Below are positions 9,280 to 18,600 of a stretch of DNA of 64,000 nt, piece after piece. The notes below the pieces were generated by a model that worked only from the letters and a program-made list of their open reading frames with translations, was not told where the DNA came from and searched no databases. This DNA is from an uncultured Polaribacter sp. Its GTDB lineage: Bacteria > Bacteroidota > Bacteroidia > Flavobacteriales > Flavobacteriaceae. The position numbers were made by a program, and so were the translations under genes. Every line of letters begins with the position of its first letter. Position 1 is the first letter of the stretch. Location of the stretch: assembly GCF_947503875.1 (NCBI RefSeq), contig NZ_CANNFH010000006.1, positions 124,001 to 188,000 on the forward strand, given 5' to 3'.

Positions 9280-9287
9280 TTTTATGT

Positions 9288-9295
9288 TAACTTTG
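9288..9295 (+). promoter_or_regulatory. Bacteroidota -7 box (TAACTTTG) for ABC exporter
   Basis: An exact TAnnTTTG match 51 bp before the ATG at 9347. I see no convincing -33 TTTG at the right distance. Confidence 0.45.
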
Positions 9296-9346
9296 TAAAG
9301 GTGGCAGATTAAATAATTCAGGCATAAAAATTGACTATTTCTAAAT

Positions 9347-11113
9347 ATGCAACATTTAAAAGAATCTAAAAAGAGTAAAACCAAACCAAAAGTAACTTTA
9401 AAACAAGCGTTTAAAACCATTATTTGGCCAAGGCGAAATTTGGTTTTTATTGGTTTAATTTTAATTATTATTAGAAGTTTATCGGGTTTTGTATTACCAT
9501 TACAAAGTAAAGTTTTGTTAGATGAGGTTGTTCCTAAAAAAGATTTTAATCAATTATATCTTGTAATTGGAGTTGTAATTGCAGCCATTTCAGTGCAAGC
9601 CATTACTTCATTTTTACTTACAAAAATATTAAGTATTCAAGCGCAATATTTAATATCAGAATTAAGAGCACAAGTGCAAAAAAAGGTGTTGTCTTTGCCA
9701 ATCAGTTTTTTCGATAACACAAAATCTGGTGCTTTAGTTTCTAGAATTATGAGTGATGTAGAAGGTGTTAGAAACTTAATTGGTACAGGTTTGGTACAAT
9801 TAATTGGTGGTTCTTTTACTGCCATTTTAACCTTAGTAATTCTCTTAAAAATGAATGTTTGGATGACCGTTTTTACCTTCGTTCCATTATCTATTTTTGG
9901 TTTAATTGCTTTAAAATCTTTCAATTACATTCGCCCAATTTTTAGAGCAAGAGGAAAAATAAATGCAGAGGTAAAAGGACGTTTAACAGAAACTTTAGGC
10001 GGAATTAGAGTTATAAAAGCTTTTAATGCAGAAGCACAAGAAACAGAAATCTTTGAAAAAGGCGTTGCAGAAATTTTCGTAAACGTTAAAAAAAGCATGA
10101 CAGCCACTGCAATTATGACGAGTGCTTCCACTTTTTTAATTGGTTTGGCAACAACAGGAGTTATGGGAATTGGCGGTTATTTTATGATGCAAGGAACCTT
10201 AACTTTTGGAGATTTTGTACAATTTACATTTTTGCTTGCATTTATGGTAGCACCAATTGTGCAAATGAGCAATATTGGGAGTCAGCTTACAGAAGCTTTG
10301 GCAGGTTTAGACAGAACAGAAGAATTAATGAATTTACCTGCAGAAGAAGATGATAAAGACAGAACAATTGAACTAGAAAATCTAAAAGGGGCACTAAATT
10401 TCGAGAATGTTTCTTTTGCTTATGATGAAGGAAAAGAAGTATTGCATAATATCAATTTTAACGTTCCTGCTGGTTCTGTAACGGCTTTGGTGGGTAGTTC
10501 TGGTTCAGGTAAATCTACTATTGCAGGTTTATCTGCTACTTTTTTAAATCCAAAGTCGGGTGTAGTTACTATAGACAATCATAATTTATCCAAAGTAAAG
10601 TTAAACAGTTTTAGAAAACACTTGGGTGTAGTTTTACAAGACGAATTTCTGTTTGAAGGTTCAATTAGAGAAAATATTTTATTTCCAAAACCAAACGCTA
10701 CAGAAGAAGAGTTGCAAAATGCTGTAAATGCAGCCTATGTAAACGAATTTACAGACAGATTTGAGGATGGTTTAGATACCTTAATTGGCGAGCGAGGTAT
10801 AAAATTATCTGGCGGACAAAGGCAACGTTTGGCAATTGCAAGAGCTATATTAGCAAATCCTAAAATAATTATATTAGACGAAGCCACATCAAATTTAGAT
10901 ACAGAAAGTGAAGCTTTAATTCAGAAAAGTTTATCAGAATTAATAAAAGATAGAACTACCATTGTAATTGCGCACAGATTAAGTACTATAAAAAAAGCAG
11001 ATCAAATTTTGGTAATTGAAGCCGGAAAAATCGCAGAAAGAGGCACACATGATGAGCTAATAGCAAAACAAGGCAGATATTTTGATTTGTATACCTATCA
11101 AAGTAGGATTTAG
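9347..11113 (+). CDS. ABC exporter, fused membrane and ATPase domains (MsbA-like)
   Basis: A 588-residue half-transporter. Residues 1 to about 330 form a six-helix type IV ABC membrane domain (helices start WPRRNLVFIGLILIII). Residues about 350-588 form the ATPase, with Walker A GSSGSGKST near residue 383, signature LSGGQRQR, Walker B IIILDEATSNLD and H-loop IAHRLST. It should homodimerise in the inner membrane. The family includes lipid A flippases (MsbA) and multidrug exporters, and the cargo cannot be told from the sequence. It stands alone between two repeat-rich gaps. Confidence 0.9.
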   Translation: MQHLKESKKSKTKPKVTLKQAFKTIIWPRRNLVFIGLILIIIRSLSGFVLPLQSKVLLDEVVPKKDFNQLYLVIGVVIAAISVQAITSFLLTKILSIQAQYLISELRAQVQKKVLSLPISFFDNTKSGALVSRIMSDVEGVRNLIGTGLVQLIGGSFTAILTLVILLKMNVWMTVFTFVPLSIFGLIALKSFNYIRPIFRARGKINAEVKGRLTETLGGIRVIKAFNAEAQETEIFEKGVAEIFVNVKKSMTATAIMTSASTFLIGLATTGVMGIGGYFMMQGTLTFGDFVQFTFLLAFMVAPIVQMSNIGSQLTEALAGLDRTEELMNLPAEEDDKDRTIELENLKGALNFENVSFAYDEGKEVLHNINFNVPAGSVTALVGSSGSGKSTIAGLSATFLNPKSGVVTIDNHNLSKVKLNSFRKHLGVVLQDEFLFEGSIRENILFPKPNATEEELQNAVNAAYVNEFTDRFEDGLDTLIGERGIKLSGGQRQRLAIARAILANPKIIILDEATSNLDTESEALIQKSLSELIKDRTTIVIAHRLSTIKKADQILVIEAGKIAERGTHDELIAKQGRYFDLYTYQSRI

Positions 11114-11170
11114 TGAGACTCAATTTTTAAAAGTTGCAAAGCAACGCATTAAAAATTGCAAGTCGAACTA

Positions 11171-11190
11171 ACCACGCTGAAAAGCGTGGT
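11171..11190 (+). terminator. Hairpin ACCACGCT-GAAA-AGCGTGGT
   Basis: A perfect 8-bp stem with a GAAA tetraloop, 58 bp after the ABC exporter stop. It is probably its terminator, although the T-run is weak. The 385-bp gap 11114-11498 otherwise holds three CTTCGACAAGCTCAG-type repeats and a promoter box. Confidence 0.5.
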
Positions 11191-11229
11191 CTTACAACTT
11201 AAATATTCTCAATTAATAATAACTAATTC

Positions 11230-11304
11230 AGTCTGAGCTTGTCGAAGACCAACTATTTAGTATTCATCATGATATGGAAAACACTTCGACAAGCTCAGTG
11301 TGAC
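11230..11304. repeat. Inverted pair of CTTCGACAAGCTCAG-type repeats
   Basis: AGTCTGAGCTTGTCGAAGAC at 11230-11249 and its inverted relative CACTTCGACAAGCTCAGTGT at 11282-11301, about 30 bp apart. The same unit recurs at 11380-11400, 34969-34991 and 35063-35086. It is a dispersed palindromic repeat with no coding sequence. Confidence 0.75.
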
Positions 11305-11379
11305 TCCGTTTTGTTAAGAAGGTTGTTTAAGCTTTTAAAAGTTACTTATTTTCAAATATATCAATAAAACATACCAAGT

Positions 11380-11400
11380 CAGTCTGAGCTTGTCGAAGAC
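11380..11400. repeat. CTTCGACAAGCTCAG-type repeat, third copy
   Basis: CAGTCTGAGCTTGTCGAAGA lies here, nearly identical to the copy at 11230. The short distance suggests local duplication. Confidence 0.7.
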
Positions 11401-11434
11401 CAGTAAATAACGTTATAAATAACTAAACATTTCT

Positions 11435-11442
11435 TATTTTTG
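11435..11442 (+). promoter_or_regulatory. -7 box TATTTTTG for lipoprotein gene
   Basis: An exact TAnnTTTG match, 56 bp before the ATG at 11499, just after the last repeat. Confidence 0.45.
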
Positions 11443-11498
11443 TAAGTAGTAGTCTTTAAAATCGACTTTAGGAAAATCAACATAAAACCAATACAATC

Positions 11499-12266
11499 AT
11501 GAAAAAATACGCCTTTATATTCTTAGTAGCAATTACAATTTTATCTTGTAAAAATGAAACTAAAAAAGATACCGATGAAACTACAAAACAAGAAATTGTT
11601 TCAGAAAATTATCCTGCAGAATTAGCTAAAGTTTTTAAAGCGCACGGTGGCATTGATGTTTGGAAAAAAGCAAAAGTCTTGTCTTTTAATAAAGGCGAAG
11701 AAGTACATACTACAGATTTACATACAAGAGATATTGTTGTAAATTCTCCTAATTTTTCTTTAGGATATCAAAATGGAAAAGTTTGGCTAGATGAAGAAAA
11801 AGAAGGAACATACAAAGGTAATCCAGCTTTTTATTACAATTTGTATTTCTATTTTTATGCAATGCCTTTTGTTTTAGCAGATGACGGAATTACGTACACT
11901 AAAGTAGAAGATTTAGTTTTTGAAGGTGTAAATTATCCAGGTTATAAAATTTCTTATGCGTCAGACAAAGGAACTTCACCAGATGACAACTATATTATTT
12001 ATTACAACCCAAAAAGCTATAAAATGGAGTGGTTGGCTTATACGGTAACTTTTAGTTCTAAAAAACCGAGTGAAAAATATAGTTTAATTCGTTATAATTC
12101 TTGGGAGAGTTCAACAGGTTTGGTGTTACCAAAAGCAATTACTTGGTATAAAAAAGATGAAAAAGGAAACCCAACAGAACCTGCAAGGCCAGCAACAGAA
12201 TTCACGTTACCTTTATTAAGTAATGCAAAGTTAGCCGATAGTTTTTATGCAAAACCCGTTAAATAA
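11499..12266 (+). CDS. Lipoprotein of unknown function (DUF6503-like)
   Basis: 255 residues. The signal peptide ends in the lipobox ILSC at residues 14-17, followed by a lysine/glutamate/threonine-rich linker, so it is a lipoprotein of the outer or inner membrane. The body (AHGGIDVWKKAKVLSFNKG, then alternating beta-type strands with many aromatic residues) looks like a conserved Bacteroidota lipoprotein family. I believe it is DUF6503 but am not certain. No catalytic motif is apparent. It is transcribed alone and converges with the NUDIX gene. Confidence 0.65.
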   Translation: MKKYAFIFLVAITILSCKNETKKDTDETTKQEIVSENYPAELAKVFKAHGGIDVWKKAKVLSFNKGEEVHTTDLHTRDIVVNSPNFSLGYQNGKVWLDEEKEGTYKGNPAFYYNLYFYFYAMPFVLADDGITYTKVEDLVFEGVNYPGYKISYASDKGTSPDDNYIIYYNPKSYKMEWLAYTVTFSSKKPSEKYSLIRYNSWESSTGLVLPKAITWYKKDEKGNPTEPARPATEFTLPLLSNAKLADSFYAKPVK

Positions 12267-12304
12267 TTTACGATAAATTTATTTGTGGAGAGAATTAATA
12301 TTAT

Positions 12305-12847
12305 TCATTTTAGATGATTTATAATCTTCTCATAAACACCAACATAATATTCATGAAACCTTGAAAGCAAAACGTTTTCGAGGTTTTTTGTATCTTTTAA
12401 AACAGTTAAATCAAACAATTTTATATCATCAACTTCCTCTTCTTGAACTTTTAATTTAGAAACAGGTACTTTTAATTCGGCAATAAAAACATGATGGTGT
12501 TCATTGTCTTTAATTCCGTTTGCATGCGCTACTTGATGAATTCTTGTGCCAATTTTAATAAAATCGTTTTCATTTAGTGATAAGCCAATTTCTTCTAAAA
12601 CTTCTCTTTTGGCACTTTCTAAAACAGATTCTCCTGCACCAATATGTCCTGCCACAGAAATATCCCATAAGCCAGGAAACACTTTTTTAGTTATAGCTCT
12701 TTTTTGGAGTAATATTTTTTCATCTTTAGTAAATAACCAAATATGCACAGTAGCATGAAACCAGCCGTTTTTATGCGCTTCAGATTTTAGAGCAGTTTTT
12801 CCTGTTGGTTTTCCGTCGGGAGTAAGTATGTCTATAAGTTCATCCAT
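12305..12847 (-). CDS. NUDIX hydrolase (IPP-isomerase-like subfamily)
   Basis: 180 residues, cytoplasmic. The NUDIX box is complete: GHIGAGES...REVLEEIGL (about residues 67-89). The N-terminal ILTPDGKPTGKTALKSEAHKNGWFHATVHIWLF and the LLQKRA segment are typical of the YfcD/isopentenyl-diphosphate-isomerase-like NUDIX group. It probably hydrolyses a nucleoside diphosphate derivative; the substrate is unknown. It is downstream of the M42 peptidase on the same strand, but repeats lie between them, so co-transcription is doubtful. Confidence 0.88.
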   Translation of the reverse strand: MDELIDILTPDGKPTGKTALKSEAHKNGWFHATVHIWLFTKDEKILLQKRAITKKVFPGLWDISVAGHIGAGESVLESAKREVLEEIGLSLNENDFIKIGTRIHQVAHANGIKDNEHHHVFIAELKVPVSKLKVQEEEVDDIKLFDLTVLKDTKNLENVLLSRFHEYYVGVYEKIINHLK

Positions 12848-12884
12848 TTTTTATGAAGTAAAATTGTAATTTATACGAAATGAA

Positions 12885-12988
12885 AAATCTCATAATTAAT
12901 TAATAGAATTATGAGATTTCTCAATCGCCTAAAGAAGCTCATTTCGAAATGACACTTCTAAATTTAAAAGCCCTTTCCTTAGGAAAGG
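12885..12988. repeat. Cluster of three short palindromes
   Basis: AAATCTCATAATT/AATTATGAGATTT (12885-12919) is a 13-bp-arm hairpin. A TTTCTC...TTTCGAAATGACA block (about 12917-12952) is related to the segment carried inside topB. CCTTTCCT-T-AGGAAAGG (12972-12988) is a third palindrome. Together they fill the gap between the M42 peptidase and the NUDIX gene, and on the - strand probably end the M42 transcript. Confidence 0.6.
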
Positions 12989-13000
12989 CATGGAATAGGA

Positions 13001-14089
13001 TTAATCAAAATAAGAAAAAGTCTCTCCGTCTTTAATATTTAATAATGTTTCGTAAATCATTTTAATTACATTTTCTACATCATCTCTATGCACCATTTCC
13101 ACAGTAGTATGCATGTATCTTAAAGGTAAAGAAATTAAAGCAGAAGCTACACCACCATTGCTGTAAGCAAAAGCATCTGTGTCTGTTCCTGTGGCTCTAG
13201 AAAGTGCAGAACGTTGAAAAGGAATTTTCTTTTCTTCTGCAGTTTCTGTAATTAAATCTCTTAATTTTTGTTGCACTGCAGGAGCATAAGCTACAACAGG
13301 ACCTTTACCAATTTCTAAATGACCCGCTTTTTTTTGCTCAATCATTGGTGTTGTAGTATCATGAGTTACATCTGTAACAATAGCAACATTTGGTTTAATG
13401 GTTTGGGTTATCATTTCTGCACCACGCAAACCAATTTCTTCTTGTACAGCATTGGTAACATATAAACCAAAAGGCAATTCTTTTTTGTTTTCTTTTAACA
13501 AACGTGCTACTTCAGCAATCATAAAACCACCCATTCTGTTGTCTAAAGCTCTACATACAAATTTGTCTCCATTTAAAATGTGAAATTCATCTGGATACGT
13601 AATTACACAACCCACATGAACGCCTAAAGCCAAAACTTCTTCTTTGGTAGCGCAGCCTGTATCTATAAAAATATTGTCTGGTTTTGGAGCTTGCTCATTA
13701 GATTTATCTCTAGTGTGTATTGCTGGCCAACCAAAAACACCTTTTACAATTCCGTTTTTAGTATGAATATTAACTACTTTACTTGGCGCAATTTGATGAT
13801 CTGAACCTCCGTTTCTGATCACGTAAATTAAGCCATTATCTGATATGTAATTTACATACCAAGAAATTTCATCTGCATGACCTTCTATAACTACTTTGTA
13901 TTTTGCATCTGGATTGATTACACCAACTGCAGAACCATAAGTATCTGTAATAAAAGTGTCTACATAAGGTTTTAAATAATCCATCCAAATTTTTTGGCCT
14001 TCCCACTCATAACCTGTTGGAGCAGCATTATTTAAGTATTTCTCTAAAAAGTCTAAAGATTTTTTATTTAATATTGATTTTTCTGCCAT
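13001..14089 (-). CDS. M42 family metallo-aminopeptidase
   Basis: 362 residues, cytoplasmic. Metal-binding features of the M42 (FrvX/TET aminopeptidase) family are visible: EGHADEIS near residue 70, CRALDNRMGG with the bridging aspartate, VQEEIGLRGAE with the catalytic glutamates, VTDVTHDT, and a C-terminal MHTTVEMVHRDDV with the last histidine ligand. It should release N-terminal residues from peptides, usually as a large tetrahedral dodecamer. It stands apart from its neighbours, so intracellular peptide turnover is the likely role. Confidence 0.92.
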   Translation of the reverse strand: MAEKSILNKKSLDFLEKYLNNAAPTGYEWEGQKIWMDYLKPYVDTFITDTYGSAVGVINPDAKYKVVIEGHADEISWYVNYISDNGLIYVIRNGGSDHQIAPSKVVNIHTKNGIVKGVFGWPAIHTRDKSNEQAPKPDNIFIDTGCATKEEVLALGVHVGCVITYPDEFHILNGDKFVCRALDNRMGGFMIAEVARLLKENKKELPFGLYVTNAVQEEIGLRGAEMITQTIKPNVAIVTDVTHDTTTPMIEQKKAGHLEIGKGPVVAYAPAVQQKLRDLITETAEEKKIPFQRSALSRATGTDTDAFAYSNGGVASALISLPLRYMHTTVEMVHRDDVENVIKMIYETLLNIKDGETFSYFD

Positions 14090-14238
14090 TATTAATTGTT
14101 TTGTAGAATTTCTATTGTTCTTTGTTCTTGGTAAAAATAAAACGTTTTTTTAGCAATTGCATTAAAATTGTCATAAAAAATGTAACAAAAAGCACTAGCA
14201 GAATACTGATAAAACACTTATATTTAATTTTTTAAAAT

Positions 14239-14655
14239 ATGAAGCATAATTCAAAATTCTTCCTGGTATTTCTAATGCTATTTTTTGCGAGTTGTAATGT
14301 GAACAATTCACCTAAAAACACACCACCTTCACCCAATTTTAAAATTGGTAAAACAGGTTTTGAGAAAAAATTACAAACCATTTTTGATTTTGAAAAACTT
14401 CTTGTAGGTACTTCTTTAGATAGAAACTTTGGTATTTCTAAAACCGGTTTAAACTTAACTTTTAAAGTAAAAGACTTAAGTATGATGTCTAATGAAAGAA
14501 TGCACAAACACAGTGAAGTTATTAAATTTGAAACCAAACAGAGTTTACTAAAATTAGATTCTTATGATTTTTTAAATGTTATTTTTAAAGAAGAAATGAA
14601 AGATGGTGACTTTACAAAATCATCAACAGTAACAATTAAAAAGCAACTAAAATAA
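14239..14655 (+). CDS. Small lipoprotein preceding ABC/M1 transporter
   Basis: 138 residues with signal peptide and lipobox FFASC (Cys at about residue 19), then an asparagine/proline-rich linker. The rest (FEKKLQTIFDFEKLLVGTSLDRNFGI...) shows no family that I recognise. It ends 9 bp before the ABC ATPase gene and is likely in the same transcript, so a link to the transporter/peptidase is possible (inference from position only). Confidence 0.6.
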   Translation: MKHNSKFFLVFLMLFFASCNVNNSPKNTPPSPNFKIGKTGFEKKLQTIFDFEKLLVGTSLDRNFGISKTGLNLTFKVKDLSMMSNERMHKHSEVIKFETKQSLLKLDSYDFLNVIFKEEMKDGDFTKSSTVTIKKQLK

Positions 14656-14664
14656 CCAATTGAT

Positions 14665-15552
14665 ATGAAATTAGTAATAGAAAATTTAACAAAGACCTAT
14701 AAAAACGGAGTTAAAGCCATAGATAATTTAAGTTTAGAAATTGGAACAGGAATGTTTGGTTTGCTTGGGCCAAATGGTGCTGGTAAATCTTCTTTAATGC
14801 GAACCATAGCCACTTTACAAAGTCCGGATTCTGGTAGCATAAAATTTGGAGATATTAATGTTTTAGAAGATAACATGTCGCTTAGAAAAGTATTGGGTTA
14901 TTTGCCACAATCTTTTGGCGTATATCCTAAAATGTCTGCAGAAGATTTGTTAGATTATTTTGCCACTTTAAAAGGAATTTCAAATAAAACAGAAAGAGCA
15001 ACTATTGTAAAAGAGGTTTTAGAAATTACCAATTTGTATGATGTAAGAAGAAAATATGTGGCAGGTTACTCGGGTGGAATGAAACAACGCTTTGGGATTG
15101 CACAATTGTTATTAAACAACCCAAAGTTAATAATTGTAGATGAACCTACAGCTGGTTTAGATCCTGCAGAAAGGCACAAGTTTTTAAATGTTTTAAGAGA
15201 AGTAGGTAGTAATTGTACCATAATATTTTCTACCCATATTGTAGAAGATGTAAAGGAATTGTGTAATGAAATGGCGGTTTTAAACGGCGGAAAAATACTA
15301 AAACACACCACGCCACAAAAAGCAACGCAAGAATTAGAAGGAACAATTTTTACAAAAGCTATAGTAAAAGAAGATTTAGAAGAACATATGAAATTGTACA
15401 ATGTGTTGTCTAGAAGTTTTAATGCGGATAATACTTTAAACATTAGAGTATATTCAGAAGAAAAACCTTCTGAAGAATTTATAGCAGCTAAACCACAACT
15501 AGATGATGTGTATTTTATAGCTTTAAAACAAGACGAACCAATATTAGTCTAA
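14665..15552 (+). CDS. ABC transporter ATP-binding protein
   Basis: 295 residues. Walker A GPNGAGKSSL near residue 38, Q-loop YLPQSFGVYP, signature YSGGMKQR, Walker B LIIVDEPTAGLDP and H-loop STHIVED are all present. The C-terminal 70 residues form an extra domain as in drug/antibiotic-type (ABC-2) ATPases. Its partner is the permease-peptidase fusion encoded 85 bp downstream. The gap is filled by low-complexity AAGTTGAAAG and ACAATCTAAAAAT repeats. Confidence 0.92.
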   Translation: MKLVIENLTKTYKNGVKAIDNLSLEIGTGMFGLLGPNGAGKSSLMRTIATLQSPDSGSIKFGDINVLEDNMSLRKVLGYLPQSFGVYPKMSAEDLLDYFATLKGISNKTERATIVKEVLEITNLYDVRRKYVAGYSGGMKQRFGIAQLLLNNPKLIIVDEPTAGLDPAERHKFLNVLREVGSNCTIIFSTHIVEDVKELCNEMAVLNGGKILKHTTPQKATQELEGTIFTKAIVKEDLEEHMKLYNVLSRSFNADNTLNIRVYSEEKPSEEFIAAKPQLDDVYFIALKQDEPILV

Positions 15553-15637
15553 AAGTTGAAAGTTTAAAAGTTGGAAATACTAAAATAATCCGACAATCTA
15601 AAAATCTTACTTTCTAATTATCTAACAATCTAAAAAT

Positions 15638-18600
15638 ATGTTTTCAACAATATTTAAACAAGAATTAAAATATTGGTTTAACAAGCCTTTACTTTATATC
15701 TACATCATTATTTTTTTATTATTATCTTTTTTTATTGCGGGAACTACAGCTGGTTTGTTTGATGGCATAAACGGAACCACAGGCTCTTCTAGAATTGTAA
15801 ATTCACCTATACAAATTACAGGTCTTTTTAATGCATTAACCGTATTTATTTTCTTTTTGTTCCCTTCAATTATAGGGGTTTCTATATACAGAGATTTTAA
15901 AAGTGAAATGCATACCATTTTGTTTTCTTATCCATTTACCAAAGCAAATTATTTATTTGCCAAGTTTTTTAGTGGTATTGTAGTGGTTTCTGCAATTGTT
16001 TTGGTAATTGCATTCGGTCTTTTTATTGGTTTTCGTTTTCCAGGTACCAATCAAGATTTGGTTGGTAGTTTTAATTTTGTTACCTACGCACAGTCTTATT
16101 TGGTTTTTATTTTACCAAATGTATTGTTTTTTGGTGCCGTAGTTTTTGCAGTCGTTACTTTTTCTAGAAATATTGGTGCAGGTTTTATTACGGTTATTAT
16201 TTTACTATTTTTTCAAGGAGCAATAGGAGGTATCTTATCAGAACCAGAACAAGCAAATTGGTTGGCAATTTTAGATCCTTTTGGGTCTTCTGCTATAGAA
16301 AAATACACCAAATATTGGACAATGTCTGAGCAAAATGAGTTGCAGATTCCTATAAAAGAATACATTATTTACAATCGTTTATTTTGGTTAGCCATATCTT
16401 CTTTAATATTTGGCCTGGTGTATAAATATTTTAAATTTAGTCAGAATGCATTAACCATTTCTTTTAAGAAAAGGAAAGGAGAACGTGTTACCAAAACTAA
16501 TTTTAGTGGTATTACAACCATAGAGTTAACTAAAGTTTCTTACGATTATTCTTTTCTACAAAATTTAAAAACTACTTGGAGACTTTCTGTATTGGAGTTT
16601 AAATACATTTTTAAAAGTTTACCTTTTATATGTATTCTTCTTGTTGGTATTTTAATATTGGTTATCGCTTTATTTGGAATTGGAGAAATTTTTGGAACTA
16701 AAACATTGCCAGTTACTTGGCAAATGTTAACAGGAGGTGCAACTTTTACATTAATTATAAATTTATGTACTTTTTTGTATGCAGGTATGTTAATACAAAG
16801 AGCAAGAACTGTTAAAATGAATCATTTAGTAGACAGCACACCCATACCAAATTGGGCTTTGCTATTTTCTAAATTTATTGCAATATTAAAAATGCAATTG
16901 GTTTTATTGGCTGTAATTATGGTGGCTGGTATTTTGTTTCAAACCTATAAAGGGTTTTATGATTATGAAATAATGCACTATGTTAAAGAATTGTTTGGTT
17001 TAAAGTTTTTGAATTATGCAGTGTGGGCATTTTTAGCCATTTTTATACAAACCTTATTTAAAAATCAATATTTAGGCTTTTTTGTATTGTTAATTTTAAC
17101 GATTGTAATTCCGCTTTCTAGTTTAATAGGTATAGAATTAGCAGTGTTTAAGTACAATGAAGGTCCAGGGTTTAGCTATTCAGATATGAATGGTTATGGC
17201 TCTGCTTTACCAAGATATTTATGGTATAAATTGTATTGGATTTTAGGAGGAACCTTATTACTAATATTAAGTTTATTAATGTGGGTTAGGGGAATACCTA
17301 ATAATTTTTCTGAGCGACTTTCTATAGCAACTAAACGTTTTAAATTACCACAAATAGCAGCTTTTAGTCTCTTTTTTATTGCTTTTTTAAGTTTAGGTGT
17401 TACTATTTACCAAGCTACAAAATCAGATTCTAAAAACTCTAGTTCTAAACAAGCAGAATTAGACGCTGTAAAATGGGAAAAAACATATAAAAAATTTGAG
17501 AATTACAAACAACCAAGGATAGTTGGTGTGGTAGCAAATATGGATATTTTCCCCAAAAAGAGAACCTACAAAGCGTCTGCAGTTTTTAAAATGGTTAATA
17601 AAACCAATAAAGCTATAGATAGTGTTTTCTTAAATCACAATTCTTTAGAAACTACCTTTGAGTTTAATAAACCAAATAATTTGGTATTAGAAGATACTGT
17701 TTTTCATTTTGATATTTATCAACTAGAACAAAAATTACAACCAGGAGATTCTTTAGAGCTTTCTGTAACTATTAAAAGTAAAGAAAACACAACTTTTAGA
17801 AGAAGATCTCCTGTAAGAGAAAACGGTACGTTTATAAACAATGGTATTTTTCCTTCTTTGGGGTATTCTTCTGTTGGCGAATTAAGAGACGATAAAACAA
17901 GGGAAAAATACGATTTACCTAAAAATAATTTACGTCCACATCCATCAGATTCTACTGCTTTAGGCAATACTTATATTTCTAAAGATAGTGATTGGATAGA
18001 TTTTGAAGCAACTGTTTCTACCTCAGAAGATCAAATTGCAATTGCACCAGGTTATTTACAAAAAGAATGGGTAAAAGACGGCAGAAAATATTTCCATTAT
18101 AAAATGGATAGTAAAATATTAAATTTTTACGCCTTTAACTCTGCAAGATATGAGGTAAAAAAAGAAAAATGGAATGGCATTAGTTTAGAAATTTATTATC
18201 ACAAACCACATACCTATAATTTAGATAGAATGATGAAAGGTATGAAAGCATCCTTGCAATACAATGCAGAACACTTTAGTCCTTATCAACACAGACAAGC
18301 AAGAATTATAGAATTTCCAAGAACTGGCGGTACATTTGCACAAGCTTTTGCTAATACAATTCCGTTCTCTGAAGGCTTTGGTTTTATTGCAGATGTAGAT
18401 GAAGAAAATGAAGACGGTGTAGATTATCCGTTTGCAGTAACTGCGCACGAAGTTGCACATCAATGGTGGGCACATCAAGTTATTGGTGCAGATGTTTTAG
18501 GGGCGACTATGTTGTCTGAAAGTTTGTCTGAATATGTTTCTTTAAAAGTTTTAGAACATCAACATGGAAAAGAAAAAATGCGCAAGTTTTTAAAACAATC

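Noticed and set aside
15066..15443. 125-aa open frame antisense to the ABC ATPase
   Set aside because: It shadows a well-conserved gene, has no promoter and shows a Cys/Ser-rich composition typical of antisense frames.
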